Below are positions 9,977-20,714 of a stretch of 64,000 nt of DNA, in pieces. The notes beneath the pieces are model-generated. The model searched no databases. It saw only the letters and a list, made by a program, of their open reading frames with translations, and was not told the origin of the DNA. Within the stretch, counting starts at the first letter, position 1; every line of letters starts with the position of its first letter. This DNA comes from Flammulina velutipes (taxonomy: Eukaryota > Basidiomycota > Agaricomycetes > Agaricales > Physalacriaceae). The stretch lies in the NCBI GenBank assembly GCA_011800155.1, contig CM022375.1, positions 372,001 to 436,000 of the forward strand, in the 5' to 3' direction. A program made the position numbers and the translations under genes.

Positions 9977-10661
9977 ACGCTCGTTAGCATACTGTAAAGG
10001 AGCTTAGACCCCAGTAGACGCAGCCCACAAAGCAGTATTTACCGTCGGTTAGCTCGATAGGATTGAATAGAAGTTCTGTCACATAGGTGACTTTGAATCT
10101 GAAAGCAAAAGGAACTTAGAGCCATTGGAGCTACTTTGAGTAATTGAAGTTTAGCCATTGCCTGTGCCATCGACGTTCCCGGCGCTGTCTCAGAACAGTC
10201 ATCTAACCACTTGAAAGAATCTGATTGGAAAACTCAGTCCCCGTTGAGTGTGGTTTAGACTGCAGCTAAGCTATCGTTTTAAGCCGCGGACAGAGTCCGT
10301 TGAGTCTTAGAGCACTAGATAGATACCAGGGTATCTGGACGCAGACCTCTTAGCGTGGTTGAAGATTGACGGACCGGTTGGAGCTTTATTAAGTCTGCCT
10401 CACGCATCCCAATCGGCCTGTGACTCTTGTTGGCCTCTAGTTTTCAACTAAAGATCAGATCCCTGTTACCCCTCGAACTTGTTATACATTTTGAACCATT
10501 GCAATCGAACCCCCATACCTTCCCGAAACCCCAAAGACCAGTTCATCGAACTCTAAACAATTAAAGGCAGACCCGCTATTGAAGCGGACTTGCATTTCCA
10601 CGCCTACTTGTTAGTGTGTGTGTGTGTGTGATTTGGTGGTGTTCTTTTGCACTGCTCATCA

Positions 10662-12260
10662 CCGCTCTCCTACAATATTGGTTAGCTTCTGACAACTTGA
10701 TGACTGTCTTCTTTGCACTAACATTTCGAATAGCACCTCAACATGCAGCGGACCACCCGCGCTAACTTGCTTGTAGCTTGATTCCAGTCACATACGAAGT
10801 GTTAACTCGGCGGTTAGGTACGGAGGGAAGGAAGACATGTTGGTGTCGGTGGCGACGACGGAGATTGGAATGTAGACCCAGTGCATGGCCGGGTTATTAG
10901 TGCATGTTGGCTGTTCGCATGCACCATCGAGGACTTAGTTCCGTTGCCTCCTCAATATAGCGATGCAAGACCATTAAACAGCGAGTAAATTAAAGACCGC
11001 TTTGTTGGCGCTTAGGAAACGCTGGATAGTCGAAGGATTTAGCTGAAAATAGCTACAGTATGTCGTTATATCTGCCATCTCGTTTCCCTTCGCTGACGAT
11101 TGTGATAGCCTGCGAACAGGTTAGCCCGACAACTCCTTGGTGGGATAGGCAAAATCTGCAATGGACGTCATTTCGATATCGAACACGGCGACGAGCTATT
11201 TGAACCCCACTCAACGACAACGGCATTACCTCCCAAGAACCATGGCACGGGAACGACACGACAAGACTGACGTTCAACTATTGTATGCTTTGTGTAACTC
11301 CAGTGTCGTTGGATAGGCACTGTATGGGTACGTTTCCGTTTTGGTTGAACCGTCGCCACTTACCAAACTATTAGACCTTTGTCAACCGGCCTGCAGAGCC
11401 TTTGTGACCTCACCGCAGGCTTTCTAGTACTCTACGCCTCCCATACCGAGCGTCTGATGGGCCGTCATCGTCTCTGTCGACTTGGAACCCTCCCCGAATT
11501 GGACATATCATTTTACAGTAACTCTTGACCCCTTAGTAGTCGCTGCAGTGGTATGTTACGATTTTAGATTTCCTTTAGATTTCCGAGCACCACTAACCCT
11601 CATTTTGACCAGATTTCAAACCGCCTCGGCCGCCGTATCGACCGCAATAGTTGCTGACTATGACTGCAAATCGACCATATCGCGTATCCTTGACGATCTC
11701 CATGTCCTTATCGTCGCTCAGAGTCCCTTCATCTGTTTTTACCGCCAAACCCAAGTTTGGGACACAACGTGTGAATGCCGCAATTAAGGATAGCAATGAT
11801 ATGCGCTAAAATAGTATAATGAACATGTGAGGATGATATGGTCTTTGTCTTACGAAATGCTGACATTCTTATAGTTTTCATGCCCATGCGCTGCGCCACA
11901 CAAACGGGCCGTGGACGGTTCAGAAACGGCAGGAGACCAAGCCTGCGCGGGGGGGACTCGATAGGAAATGTTAAAGAGTAAACATAGACCCTTAGGATAA
12001 CGCTGGAATGCCACGCATCGTCATTTTTAGGTGTTTTTTAAACCGCTTTTGGCAGCTCGCCGACGATAGCCCTCGATGGCGATGACTATAAGTAGACGTC
12101 GTATTTGCGAGTCTCTATGGCTCGGATTTGCTTGCTCATCGTCCCGTCGTTGGTTTCAACTTTGATCATGCCTTGACCTTTAGCGCTTAGTACGAGACGG
12201 AGGCTTTCGCATCGAAACTGCAAGACGTATGTTCTCATTCCGTTGAATGTGGCCCCTACT
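10662..12260. other. No supported gene; first members of two direct repeats
   Basis: No convincing coding region is seen. Segment A1 (about 11190-11370) recurs as A2 at about 13640-13770. Segment B1 (about 11390-11500, containing CTGCAGAGCCTTTGTGACCT) recurs as B2 at about 12845-12965. Pairs are in the same orientation and visibly diverged. Their nature is unknown. Confidence 0.5.
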
Positions 12261-13770
12261 AACTGCACCCGCAGGATGGACGTCAAGGTTAACGGGACGC
12301 GTCCGCTGGACTGCATGATTACCAAATTCCTCACCCTCACCGACCATCCATCGTCCAAGATGAGATCTCACGCAGTTGCCTGCTCGTCCGACTTTGTCCC
12401 GGGGAACTTCCAATCCCTCTTCGTCCACCTCGACGCCTTCATTGCCGCTCTCTTCAGACGCGCCTCCAACGACGACAACACCATGGCCCACTTTTCTACA
12501 AGGAGGCCATGTATACGAAGAGCTTGGGTGGAGACGACGTTAGGTTTCGTGGGTTTCGAGGACGAGGGATGATGCATCGTGAACGGCGTCAGCTTCAGAC
12601 GAGGCTGTCACCGGGAGTTAGGGCATGAGGGTGCCCTACATGTTCAGTTCGTCGGCTACTTGTCCGTATCGTTCTCATTGTACTCATACTGGGACTGGGA
12701 AGTCTTGAGATTTAATTTTAATTGTTACCAGCTGCTATTCCATCAGGTACTGGCTTGTTTTGTGTATGTATTACCAAGTGTGTAGAGAATATTGTGATCG
12801 ACGGTTTGCGTATAACCACCATCACTTGATGCACCAGGAATTCTACAAACGACCTGCAGAGTCTTTGTGACCTCACCGCAGGCTTTCTAGTACTCTACGC
12901 CTCCCATATCGAGCGTCTGATAGGCCGTCGTCGTCTCCATTTATGTGGAACCCTCCCCAAATTGGTAGTGAGTTAAATCTAGCCCCTGTATCGTTCATTG
13001 CTAAATTTTACTTATTTCGACCCTGTCATCAAGATACTAGACCATCGCGGCCGTGTACACAGTCTGAGGTAGAGACGGCAAGACGGGAGCACTACGATGG
13101 GATATTACGCAGTGCCCTTTGGTCTCGGATATTAGTGAGTACCGTTCGTCGCACTAAGATCTTTACATTTCCTTACCGTTTGGTCTAGACGTCCAAACGG
13201 CTTTCAATCCCTCGTCAACACGTTCGTTGATTCACGCTACATGTGCGGCTGTCCTGCGAGAGCGACGACTCTGCAGGACTACTGAAAAGGACAGGCAAGA
13301 AACAATTCAGAGGATGATCGGTACGTACGCTCTAGTCCTATCCATGACTGCTGGCTTACCGCGGTGTTTTCAACAGAACCCCATTTATAAACTCGGCGTA
13401 TGCCTCGTCACGATGGTACAAACCTAGAAAGTAGTGCGAGGACGCTAGAGTGACGTGCATGGGGTTTGGAGGTCAACGTCGAATGGGTTGATTTTGGTGA
13501 GTAACCTGTTACGATCCAGTCCTTGACGACATTTGCTTACCTTTAAAGCTAGGACACCTATCATTCAAACTCGAGCTCAACGTCATTCGCCCCCATCCAT
13601 ATGATCAACACACTGTCATAACATCAGTGCGGCACACTCAGCGACAACGACATTAGCCAGGGTACGGGAACGATATGACGAGACTGGCGTTTGACTACTG
13701 TATGCTTAGGAAAACTCCAGCTTCGTTGGATGGGTTTGTTGCTGTTTTGGTTTTAGCGTCACTACCAACC
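11190..13770 (+). repeat. Two pairs of direct repeats (A1/A2 and B1/B2) around a transportin fragment
   Basis: The order is A1 11190-11370, B1 11390-11500, then a transportin exon piece (12270-12490), B2 12845-12965, A2 13640-13770, then another transportin piece from 13918. B1 and B2 share long runs such as CTCACCGCAGGCTTTCTAGT. A1 and A2 share GGTACGGGAACGA-type words and ACTCCAG..TCGTTGGAT. The structure suggests local duplication and rearrangement after insertion into or beside a transportin copy. Confidence 0.55.
12270..12490 (+). pseudogene. Transportin (karyopherin beta-2) N-terminal exon fragment
   Basis: The plus strand reads NGTRPLDCMITKFLTLTDH, then SDFVPGNFQSLFVHLDAF and IAALFRRASNDD. 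These are HEAT-repeat sequences of the N-terminal half of transportin/Kap104, the import receptor for PY-NLS cargo. The same block recurs, more damaged, at 63120-63260. No flanking transportin exons adjoin it and the frame then drifts into unrelated sequence, so it is an isolated relic. Confidence 0.75.
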
Positions 13771-13900
13771 AAACTTGGCGCTACTCCCAAGCTTCCAAGA
13801 CGACTGCAACCCATAGACTTGACCAACGCCGTCCTAAAGGACGACTAGTCGGTATAACGACTTGATCAAGTTATGGTGTCGAGACACTCTACACTAACAT
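12500..13900. other. Interval without a supported gene
   Basis: Contains repeat members B2 (12845-12965) and A2 (13640-13770). Short open frames exist but none has a recognisable motif or an intron-joined continuation. Confidence 0.45.
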
Positions 13901-13917
13901 CACGCTAAGGCTGGAAT

Positions 13918-14440
13918 CTATGATCCAGCAGATTAAGTCGAATCTTCTCCAGCTCTTGAATGTCTGCCTCAAGCACCCCCAGGCGAAGGCTCGACAATCT
14001 GCGCGTGCACTCGTCGGCCGCATGCCTAGGGGTTGCTTCCCGGTGCTTCGCTGGAATCGTGACCGAGCTTATCTTGCAGCTCGACCCGGAACCCAAGTTT
14101 TCTGGTGCTTCCAATAATGCGGCTTGGTCTGTTGGCGAAGTCGTCATGCTCTATGGACGAGGTGAATCCATTCTATCTTCTATTGTAAGTGATGCTAACT
14201 AGCCTTCAGATGACTCTGAGATCCAACAATGGGTCGACCCGCTCATTGCTGGCCTTATTCCCATCCTCTTGCATTCCAAGGCCCCGAGGAGTCTTCAGAG
14301 AACACTGCCATTTCGATTGGTTAAGGCATCCAGCAGTTGCTCCTTATCAGGCCGAGTTTGCCCTGCTGGGCGTTGTACGAGATTCACACCAACAAGAAGA
14401 AGGGCTTTTCGCCAATTATTTACTTGACTCATGGCAGCCC
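13918..14440 (+). pseudogene. Transportin C-terminal fragment
   Basis: The reading starts with IQQIKSNLLQLLNVCLKHPQ, then LQLDPEPK and SNNAAWSVGEV. An intron of ordinary form follows (GTGAATCC...GCTAACTAGCCTTCAG, about 14160-14210), then a second exon with QQWVDPLIAGLIPILLH and KAPRSL. Frames shift between these blocks (for example after GCFPVLR) and the end is ragged. It parallels 60440-60900 closely. It is the HEAT-repeat C-terminal part of the import receptor and clearly a relic. Confidence 0.85.
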
Positions 14441-14793
14441 CTTTTGTAGCAGTAGTATCTCTCTTGTTGTCATCTATCATATCATATATTGTAGCCCTCA
14501 CATCTTGTTTCAGTTATCTGTGCGTTTATCATTGACTATCTTTGTATGTTAACCTTCAGTGCGGGAAAGTGGGATTATGGCCTTTGTCTCTTCCTTTTTT
14601 CTCAAAGAGAAAGGTGATAGGATTGTACTATATGGGCCATGCTGCTAGTATGTATCAAAACAATAGCAAGAAGAGAAGTACACAATTGATGCCAGTCTAA
14701 TTGGTACAGCACTCAATGGAGTAAGTAGTAGGTTTGACAAGACAAAATGAAAGCAAAACTGGAAACAAGAAAAGAAAATGTTAAGGACAGCGG

Positions 14794-16221
14794 TCAAACC
14801 TTGAACCCGAGCCTCCTCCAATCGCTCGCCGTCACATTCACGCCCTCCCAATCCTCCAGGTACACCTCCCGTCCGCGACATCCTTGCCAGACAGTCCTCC
14901 AGAACTCCACCGTCACGGAATCCTTCTCCACCTCCTTTCGCACACCACCCAATCCCTTGCCCATATCCCGAACATATCGCAAGCACGGGTACGCCTCTCG
15001 CCTCAACAGACTCCTCATCTGTTCAAGAAGCACAAAATCACCCCCACGGCCAATATCCCTGATGCCAATCAACTTCAGGGTAGGGTGTGCAGGCAAAAAG
15101 ACGTGTGGCGCGATCCAATCTGGGCTTTCCCAGTTCCATTCAGCATTTGCACTGCATATGAATTCCTGGAGTTCCGGAAGAAGTGCAGCTAGATTGGGGC
15201 GCATAATGACTGCAGTTCGCGGTGTGAGGTAATGCTCCTCCAGTATCGATGATGACGAGTGGCCCAATTCGAGCTGTACGAGGCGTGGTCCATGCGCCTG
15301 TAAAAACTCGATGAATGAAGGCGACGAGTAGCTGAAATCTAGCGACATTAAAGATAGGTTGCGGAGCTTCGGTAGATGCCAAGCTGCGAGCAATGAAAAG
15401 GTGTTTGAGCATAATGAGGTTTTGAGGGTCTGGAGATGCGGCAGGGAGAGCGGTTGTTGGGGAAAAATGCTGCCGATGGTGGATGAAGAGAAGAAATGCG
15501 AGGAGAGGGCTGAGGTGTGGAAATTGAGCTCAAGAAATGTGAGCTTCTCGAGGACGGAAAATGAAGGCATATGCGGTGTTGGGGAGAATTCGTAAGAGGT
15601 CCACGAAAGACGGCGCAGGTTGCTGGGGAGGGATTGGAATAGGTCGTCGGGGGTGCAAACGTCTTGCAGGGGTGTGTTTACGCTGACCACTGTCAGACGG
15701 ATAGACCTGTGGTCGCTGTAAATTGCCAACGAGGGCGCCTCGTCCAATATTGTGCGCAGATGAGCTGGATTGCACTTGTCAAGGGACATGGTCGTCTCGA
15801 CGTGCAGACGACGAATCCAGTTTCCGTAGGCCTGGGACGAGCGAGAAGACAGGGTCCGTGCGAGCAAGGCTGCGTGGCTAGCGCGGCTGACCCAGACATA
15901 CTCGTACATGAACTCTAAGGACCAGGCGTGCCACTGGTGATTGACGAGACACATTGTACGCTTCTGGCGCATTGTCGAGTTGTACGCGGCTAGCCGGAGC
16001 TGCATCGAGTGCGGGGGGTCTAGGAAAGAGACTGCATGGGTGGTGTCGATTGGGTCTGGATGGGAAAGGGTGGCAAATCGGATAATGAGGATCCAGAGCT
16101 CTGACGGCAGGTCGGCAACTGGCGCGCCCACAGTAAACACATTCTTCTTCTGGCGGAGGCCCTGTTTGCGACGTTGGAGGCGGCGAAGAAGCGTTGCGAA
16201 TTTGGACGGCGTTTTGTACAT
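14794..16221 (-). CDS. F-box protein with leucine-rich C-terminal part
   Basis: A single open exon of 475 codons on the minus strand, ATG at 16221 and stop at 14794. After a basic N-terminus (residues 1-30) comes an F-box-like segment, DLPSELWILIIRFAT (residues 37-51), and CLVNHQWHAWSLEFMYEYVW, a pattern typical of the large F-box families of Agaricomycetes. The rest is Leu-rich with irregular repeats such as LPHLQTLKTSLCS and LPKLRNLSLMSLDFS. F-box proteins join substrates to SCF ubiquitin ligases through Skp1; the substrate is unknown. It is the longest undamaged single-exon host gene in the window and has no obvious operon-like partners. Confidence 0.85.
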   Translation of the reverse strand: MYKTPSKFATLLRRLQRRKQGLRQKKNVFTVGAPVADLPSELWILIIRFATLSHPDPIDTTHAVSFLDPPHSMQLRLAAYNSTMRQKRTMCLVNHQWHAWSLEFMYEYVWVSRASHAALLARTLSSRSSQAYGNWIRRLHVETTMSLDKCNPAHLRTILDEAPSLAIYSDHRSIRLTVVSVNTPLQDVCTPDDLFQSLPSNLRRLSWTSYEFSPTPHMPSFSVLEKLTFLELNFHTSALSSHFFSSSTIGSIFPQQPLSLPHLQTLKTSLCSNTFSLLAAWHLPKLRNLSLMSLDFSYSSPSFIEFLQAHGPRLVQLELGHSSSSILEEHYLTPRTAVIMRPNLAALLPELQEFICSANAEWNWESPDWIAPHVFLPAHPTLKLIGIRDIGRGGDFVLLEQMRSLLRREAYPCLRYVRDMGKGLGGVRKEVEKDSVTVEFWRTVWQGCRGREVYLEDWEGVNVTASDWRRLGFKV

Positions 16222-16224
16222 GCT

Positions 16225-17480
16225 AGAAACAGTTTACATCAGAAAGAAACATTCCCCAGAGAGCTATTTGAAGACGTGCAAAGTTGGTTGGAAAAACGAG
16301 TGGCGTCAAATGGGCGCCTTCGCTGTTTAGTCTTTGGGTCGGTCGCAAGAGGGAGAAAGTCACTGAACTGCGCGGTATTAGGTCTAAGAAACTTCTGTAA
16401 TAAAATAGCAGTGTACTATTTAACAAGTTTCGCTCGCTGTCGTGTTGTGTCGCTTGCTGTTGCTCCTTTACTCTGGGACTTGTCCTGAGCGGTGCTGTCA
16501 TTGATGAGTTCTTGGTTGCCGCGGATACTTCACTCACGAATAAATGGGTGAATGGTTGGATGTGTTCGTTCGCTGCAGGGTAACAGGTATCGGAAAGTCG
16601 CTGGTCGCTGGTGGGGAGATGGGAACACTTGCCAGTGGTGCCGGCAGGCATCAGTGATCCCCCAATTCACTCCCCTGATAATCATACTAGGCTCGCGCAT
16701 CCGCTTCGCCACGTGGCCACGCTTATCACTTTGGCGAAGCGGAAGGAAGGAAGGGAAGGAAATTACACCTAATTACACGGCACGGTCCCATCAGGAACGC
16801 CGGAGGGATATTACAAGATATTCTGTATACTACGTGAGTCCCATCCTCCCACGCTATCCAGCTCATCCAATATCCGCCTCTGTCGAGCAACCCGCCGCCG
16901 AGCTCACGGTATTTCACGTGGTAGAACGTCGGACTTAACTGAGACTACTACATGTATATATTCTATGGGAACAGTTAGCCAGGCTTTGTGGTGAATTATT
17001 CGCCGTGGGCAAGCCGTGGGGGTGATGCGGGTAATTCCGAGGAACTGTACAGTTTTACTAAAAAGGCAATTATTTTCGGGGAAAAAACCGGGTTTCTACG
17101 AAGGGAGCGGCAATGTAAGGAAAGCAATATGCAAGGGAGATATAGGATGCGGGAAGTCAGAGCAGACTCATATTCTGATTCAATGTGGAGCAGGTAATCA
17201 TCGACCGTTTGTATTAAGTCTTTGTTTTTGGGCAGCGTTTATAGCAGGGGTATGGATTTGGGCAGCGTTTATGGCAAGGTTCGGTCGGTAGAGAAGAATA
17301 GAGCTCACATACAATGCTCAGAAGTTGTAGCGAGCACCTAAGTCGAGGAAACTTTGAGCCACTGAGTCGTCGTTTATAAACACAAATGTCACGGCACTCG
17401 AGTATTGGCGGATACGAGAATCACCGCAACTGTGGCCACTTTGGCTACCAATAAATATCCTTCACCAATGTCGCGAGATT
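16225..17480. other. Intergenic region upstream of the F-box gene
   Basis: No gene supported. The first several hundred bases upstream of the F-box start (16222-16700) are the likely promoter region of that gene. A tandem pair of GTATGGATTTGGGCAGCGTT-like words is seen at about 17230-17275. Confidence 0.4.
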
Positions 17481-20400
17481 ACCTTCACCTGGGTGGCGGA
17501 TCTCGTAGCTGACCTTCCGGACCTGTCGGAGGAGCATGTTTCCGCACGCAATGAAATGATCCGTCAAGTCGCAACTACCTGCTGTTTGACGATGGACACA
17601 GATGGTTTGTCGGTATATATGCAGGTGATTGGAGCAAGATGATCAGCTGCCTCATCATTCTTCTCGATTATAGGCTCGCTGAAAACGACAATAGCCCGAA
17701 TAGCTCCTCCAGTGTCGTCCTGGATCGGGTCCGTCGATTCGCGCACCAGCGCTACCAGCAGCTTTGTGACACTGTTGACATCAATCCGAATATCCTTGAT
17801 CAATTTATACCATGCATCTGGTCGACATACAGACCCACGGCTGGCTGGTCCACCATGCCTGGTCATCTGCACTGGCTTCACGCCAAAGCATCAGCAAGGA
17901 ATGGGACTCGTGAGCAGGATGTCTACTTCAATACTCTCAACGGTGCTTTTCTCGTGGATGGAAAATCAATCGGAAACTTACCGGTCGATATCACTCCACT
18001 TCTTTTATCGTCATCTTTTTAATCAGGTAGCATCATTCTATATTCCTACTTTCTCTAGGCATGCTTACCTGTTACTCAGACTGTCCTCCGCGCTGTTCCT
18101 GCTGGCATTCCCGATTTTGACTACAAGACGACGACTCTCCTGTCGGGAAATGAAGTGTGTAACCCTTATCAACGCAGTTCCCGTGGATCTTGCTCATGAT
18201 CATTCATAGGTCTTTTTTTACGCTGCGAGGTGGCGATCTTTTGATCCAGTCTTTCAACCCTAAAACCTTCCGCTACATTTCCAATGACACATTCTCTGGC
18301 GACCTACCGACACCTCTTGTTCGGGATTTTGCGCACTGGTTGGACCTTTCGACATCCAAGATCGATTCCGATCCATATCCAATCTGTGGACTTCGACGCC
18401 TTATTCGTGGCAACTCGATTTCATTTCAAGGCGTGCAGAACGTGTCGACAAGGATGGTCATCAATATGTACTGATATCTACTCGAAGCAGACGTCTAGAG
18501 GTCATGGACGACCCATCACACCTTGTAATGACGATTCAAAGTAACATCCTGGACATCTCCATGCAATGCCTCCAACTCGCCTTCCGGATCGATGTGAACG
18601 CGGAGTTTCCCCTTCCCGAGTCAAAGACGTATCCTGGGTTTCGCTGTTGACCTGGGTACGCCGTTGGCGAGGATCAAGGTCTCAGAACTCTCGTTGGCTT
18701 ACACTCTAAGCTCATACTCAGTGATGCTTCCTCCCGTCAAATCTCTCTTCCCAGGCGTGTCCTCATACCATGTGGTCAAGTCAGCTATACACAATCCTGA
18801 GGATGTACGAGCGTCCATATCGCTACAGATGCAGACCATTCATCTGTCCTTCATACACAACTCATTGTTAACCAAGATTTTGGTCTCGTTGGCGATGGGA
18901 CCCTGCAATGCCATTTCTTTCGGATACTTTGCAATGCTCTCACCAGCCAGCCTCTCAGTGATCCATTGACTCGACGAACGGGTACGACACAGGCACTGGA
19001 TGAGCTTGCATCAGCATTCTCCATGTCTTTCCAACAACTTGGTCCGCAGGATCGTATTCTCATCGAACAAATCCGTGCCTTGACACCTCGACGCATATTC
19101 TATCCCGATCATCTTAGGACGATGCAGACAATTCGGTGGTTGGAGCACCTCCCGTCCTTCGCTCAACATGTAGGATATGAAGTTCTTGTTCATGAGATTC
19201 TGGATTACGACGCGACGCTCCATCACATATTCTACGATGACGGGTTCAGGGAAATTGGAAAGTCACAATACGATGCTTGTCTCTTGGCACGCGCTATGTC
19301 CAGGGAGTCCACATTCCCTTTAGCTGATCAAATTGGTATGTGCTTACAATTTTTTTTGTACAATTTCGCTGACGCTGCTCGCCATAGGCCAGCGCCACGC
19401 GACGCCGTTTACACGTCTCGCCACATTGAACAAGTACAGGACAATTTCCATTACTTCGCTGGTCTGATGATCTCATCTCTCAATTCTGGGCTTACCCAAC
19501 CAATGGAGCATCTTCATGACTTTTTTGAAGGAATCAAAGCTGAATCCTTGTCAATTCCCGTTTTCGACCACTCCATTGTGCATCCCTCGCATCCATGTCA
19601 GCGCATTTCCTATTGTCGTGGAGTGATGATGATATAGCCAAATTCTGGTTCGGAATGCATCAATGGTGCTACCATGTCCAACCACCCCCCGAAGCTAGAT
19701 ATTTCCTCTTGTTCAGCCTATGCTCGGACGCATATCCTACAGAAGACGTGTCCCTTCGTATCCTCCTCCTTCCATATCTCATCGGGCACTTCAAACACGC
19801 GGGTGAACTATCGCCTCTTCCCCGTTGGACATCATACACTCTATCCAACGGTCACCTTCCTTCTCCTTCCTTTCACGCAAACCGTCACACAGATCATCGC
19901 AAGAGCTGTCCAACCTTGCGATCGGGCTCCATTGGTAATGGTAGAAATGCCAGAGGACACCTGGAACAAGTACAGCGCACGGGACGCGCTCTGCAACGCC
20001 CAGTACCAGACATCTATTCGCGAAGGCTCGTTGCTTTTGCTGCAGATAATCATGGCTCAGTGGGAGTCGTCTCACTGTGAGACGGCTACTGTTGCTATCG
20101 TGGTAGACCACGCGCTGCATCCTGATTTTGATCTGGGTGCTTTCGCCACAGAAACGGTGTGTACGTTTCTTGTCGGCGAAATAGCAACCTTTATGTCTTC
20201 TTGGACGGGCTCAAGAGTGTACTTCGTTCATCGTCAAATAGACTCAAAGCCGGTGTCAGTGGTCCTAAGGTATTGACACCAAACAGAGGACTCGGAGGAG
20301 CCATATCACGCCCTCCTTGAACCTGCTGGAATCGAACACCACTTCATGCCCATCATCCAATATACCCTTTCTACGCATCTCTCCTGCCTCTGGTGTATCC

Positions 20401-20693
20401 GTCAATATAGATGAGATGATTCAACTGCGCGGCATCCTCGAAGCACTAGCTACATCTTCTGCTAGCCTGCGGCGTGTTTACGCGACCGAAATTGTACACA
20501 GTATCATGAGTTTACATTCCCCTCCAGATGCACCATCAATCACCCGTCTACTCCAAAACTGCTTGGACTATGGCGATGCCTGTGATGCCTACATACGGAA
20601 TCTGCTGAAACCAACATCACCTGGCCAAATCCGCCTGAGGCTCCTGAACCAGCCCTCGCTGGCGCTTGATCAAATAAATATGTGGCGTAGTTG
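17480..20693 (+). pseudogene. C-terminal relic of a DUF3638/DUF3645 giant protein
   Basis: Frames on the plus strand match the C-terminal third of the roughly 3000-residue fungal proteins with DUF3638 and DUF3645 domains, as far as I know the family. Seen in order: RQVATTCCLTMDTDGL (17.55 kb), YFNTLNGAFLVDGKSIGNLP (17.92 kb), LRGGDLLIQSFNP and LVRDFAHWLDLSTSKI (18.2-18.36 kb), the hallmark DPLTRRTGTTQALDEL (18.96-19.0 kb), RALTPRRIFYPDHLRTMQ (19.1 kb) and WNKYSARDALCNAQYQTSI (19.97 kb). Introns interrupt it, for example near 18150-18210 and 19335-19388. Reading frame changes and stops occur near 18020, 18460 and 18650. The N-terminal two thirds, with DUF3638 itself, are absent. The 3' end abuts the convergent dynactin relic. 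Confidence 0.8.
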
Positions 20694-20714
20694 AAACTGA
20701 ATGAGGTATGTGGC

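Larger units (their letters stand above)
9488..10661 (+). repeat. LTR copy B, inverted; right arm of the palindrome
   Basis: The near-exact reverse complement of 7794-8970 (1174 versus 1177 bp). It ends in CATCA at 10661, followed by unrelated sequence without a primer site, so it behaves as a solo or broken LTR in the opposite orientation. It contains the mirrored TATA box at 9969-9976, the mirrored ORF and the (GT)n tract. Only a few differences were seen by eye, for example near its outer end. Confidence 0.75.
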
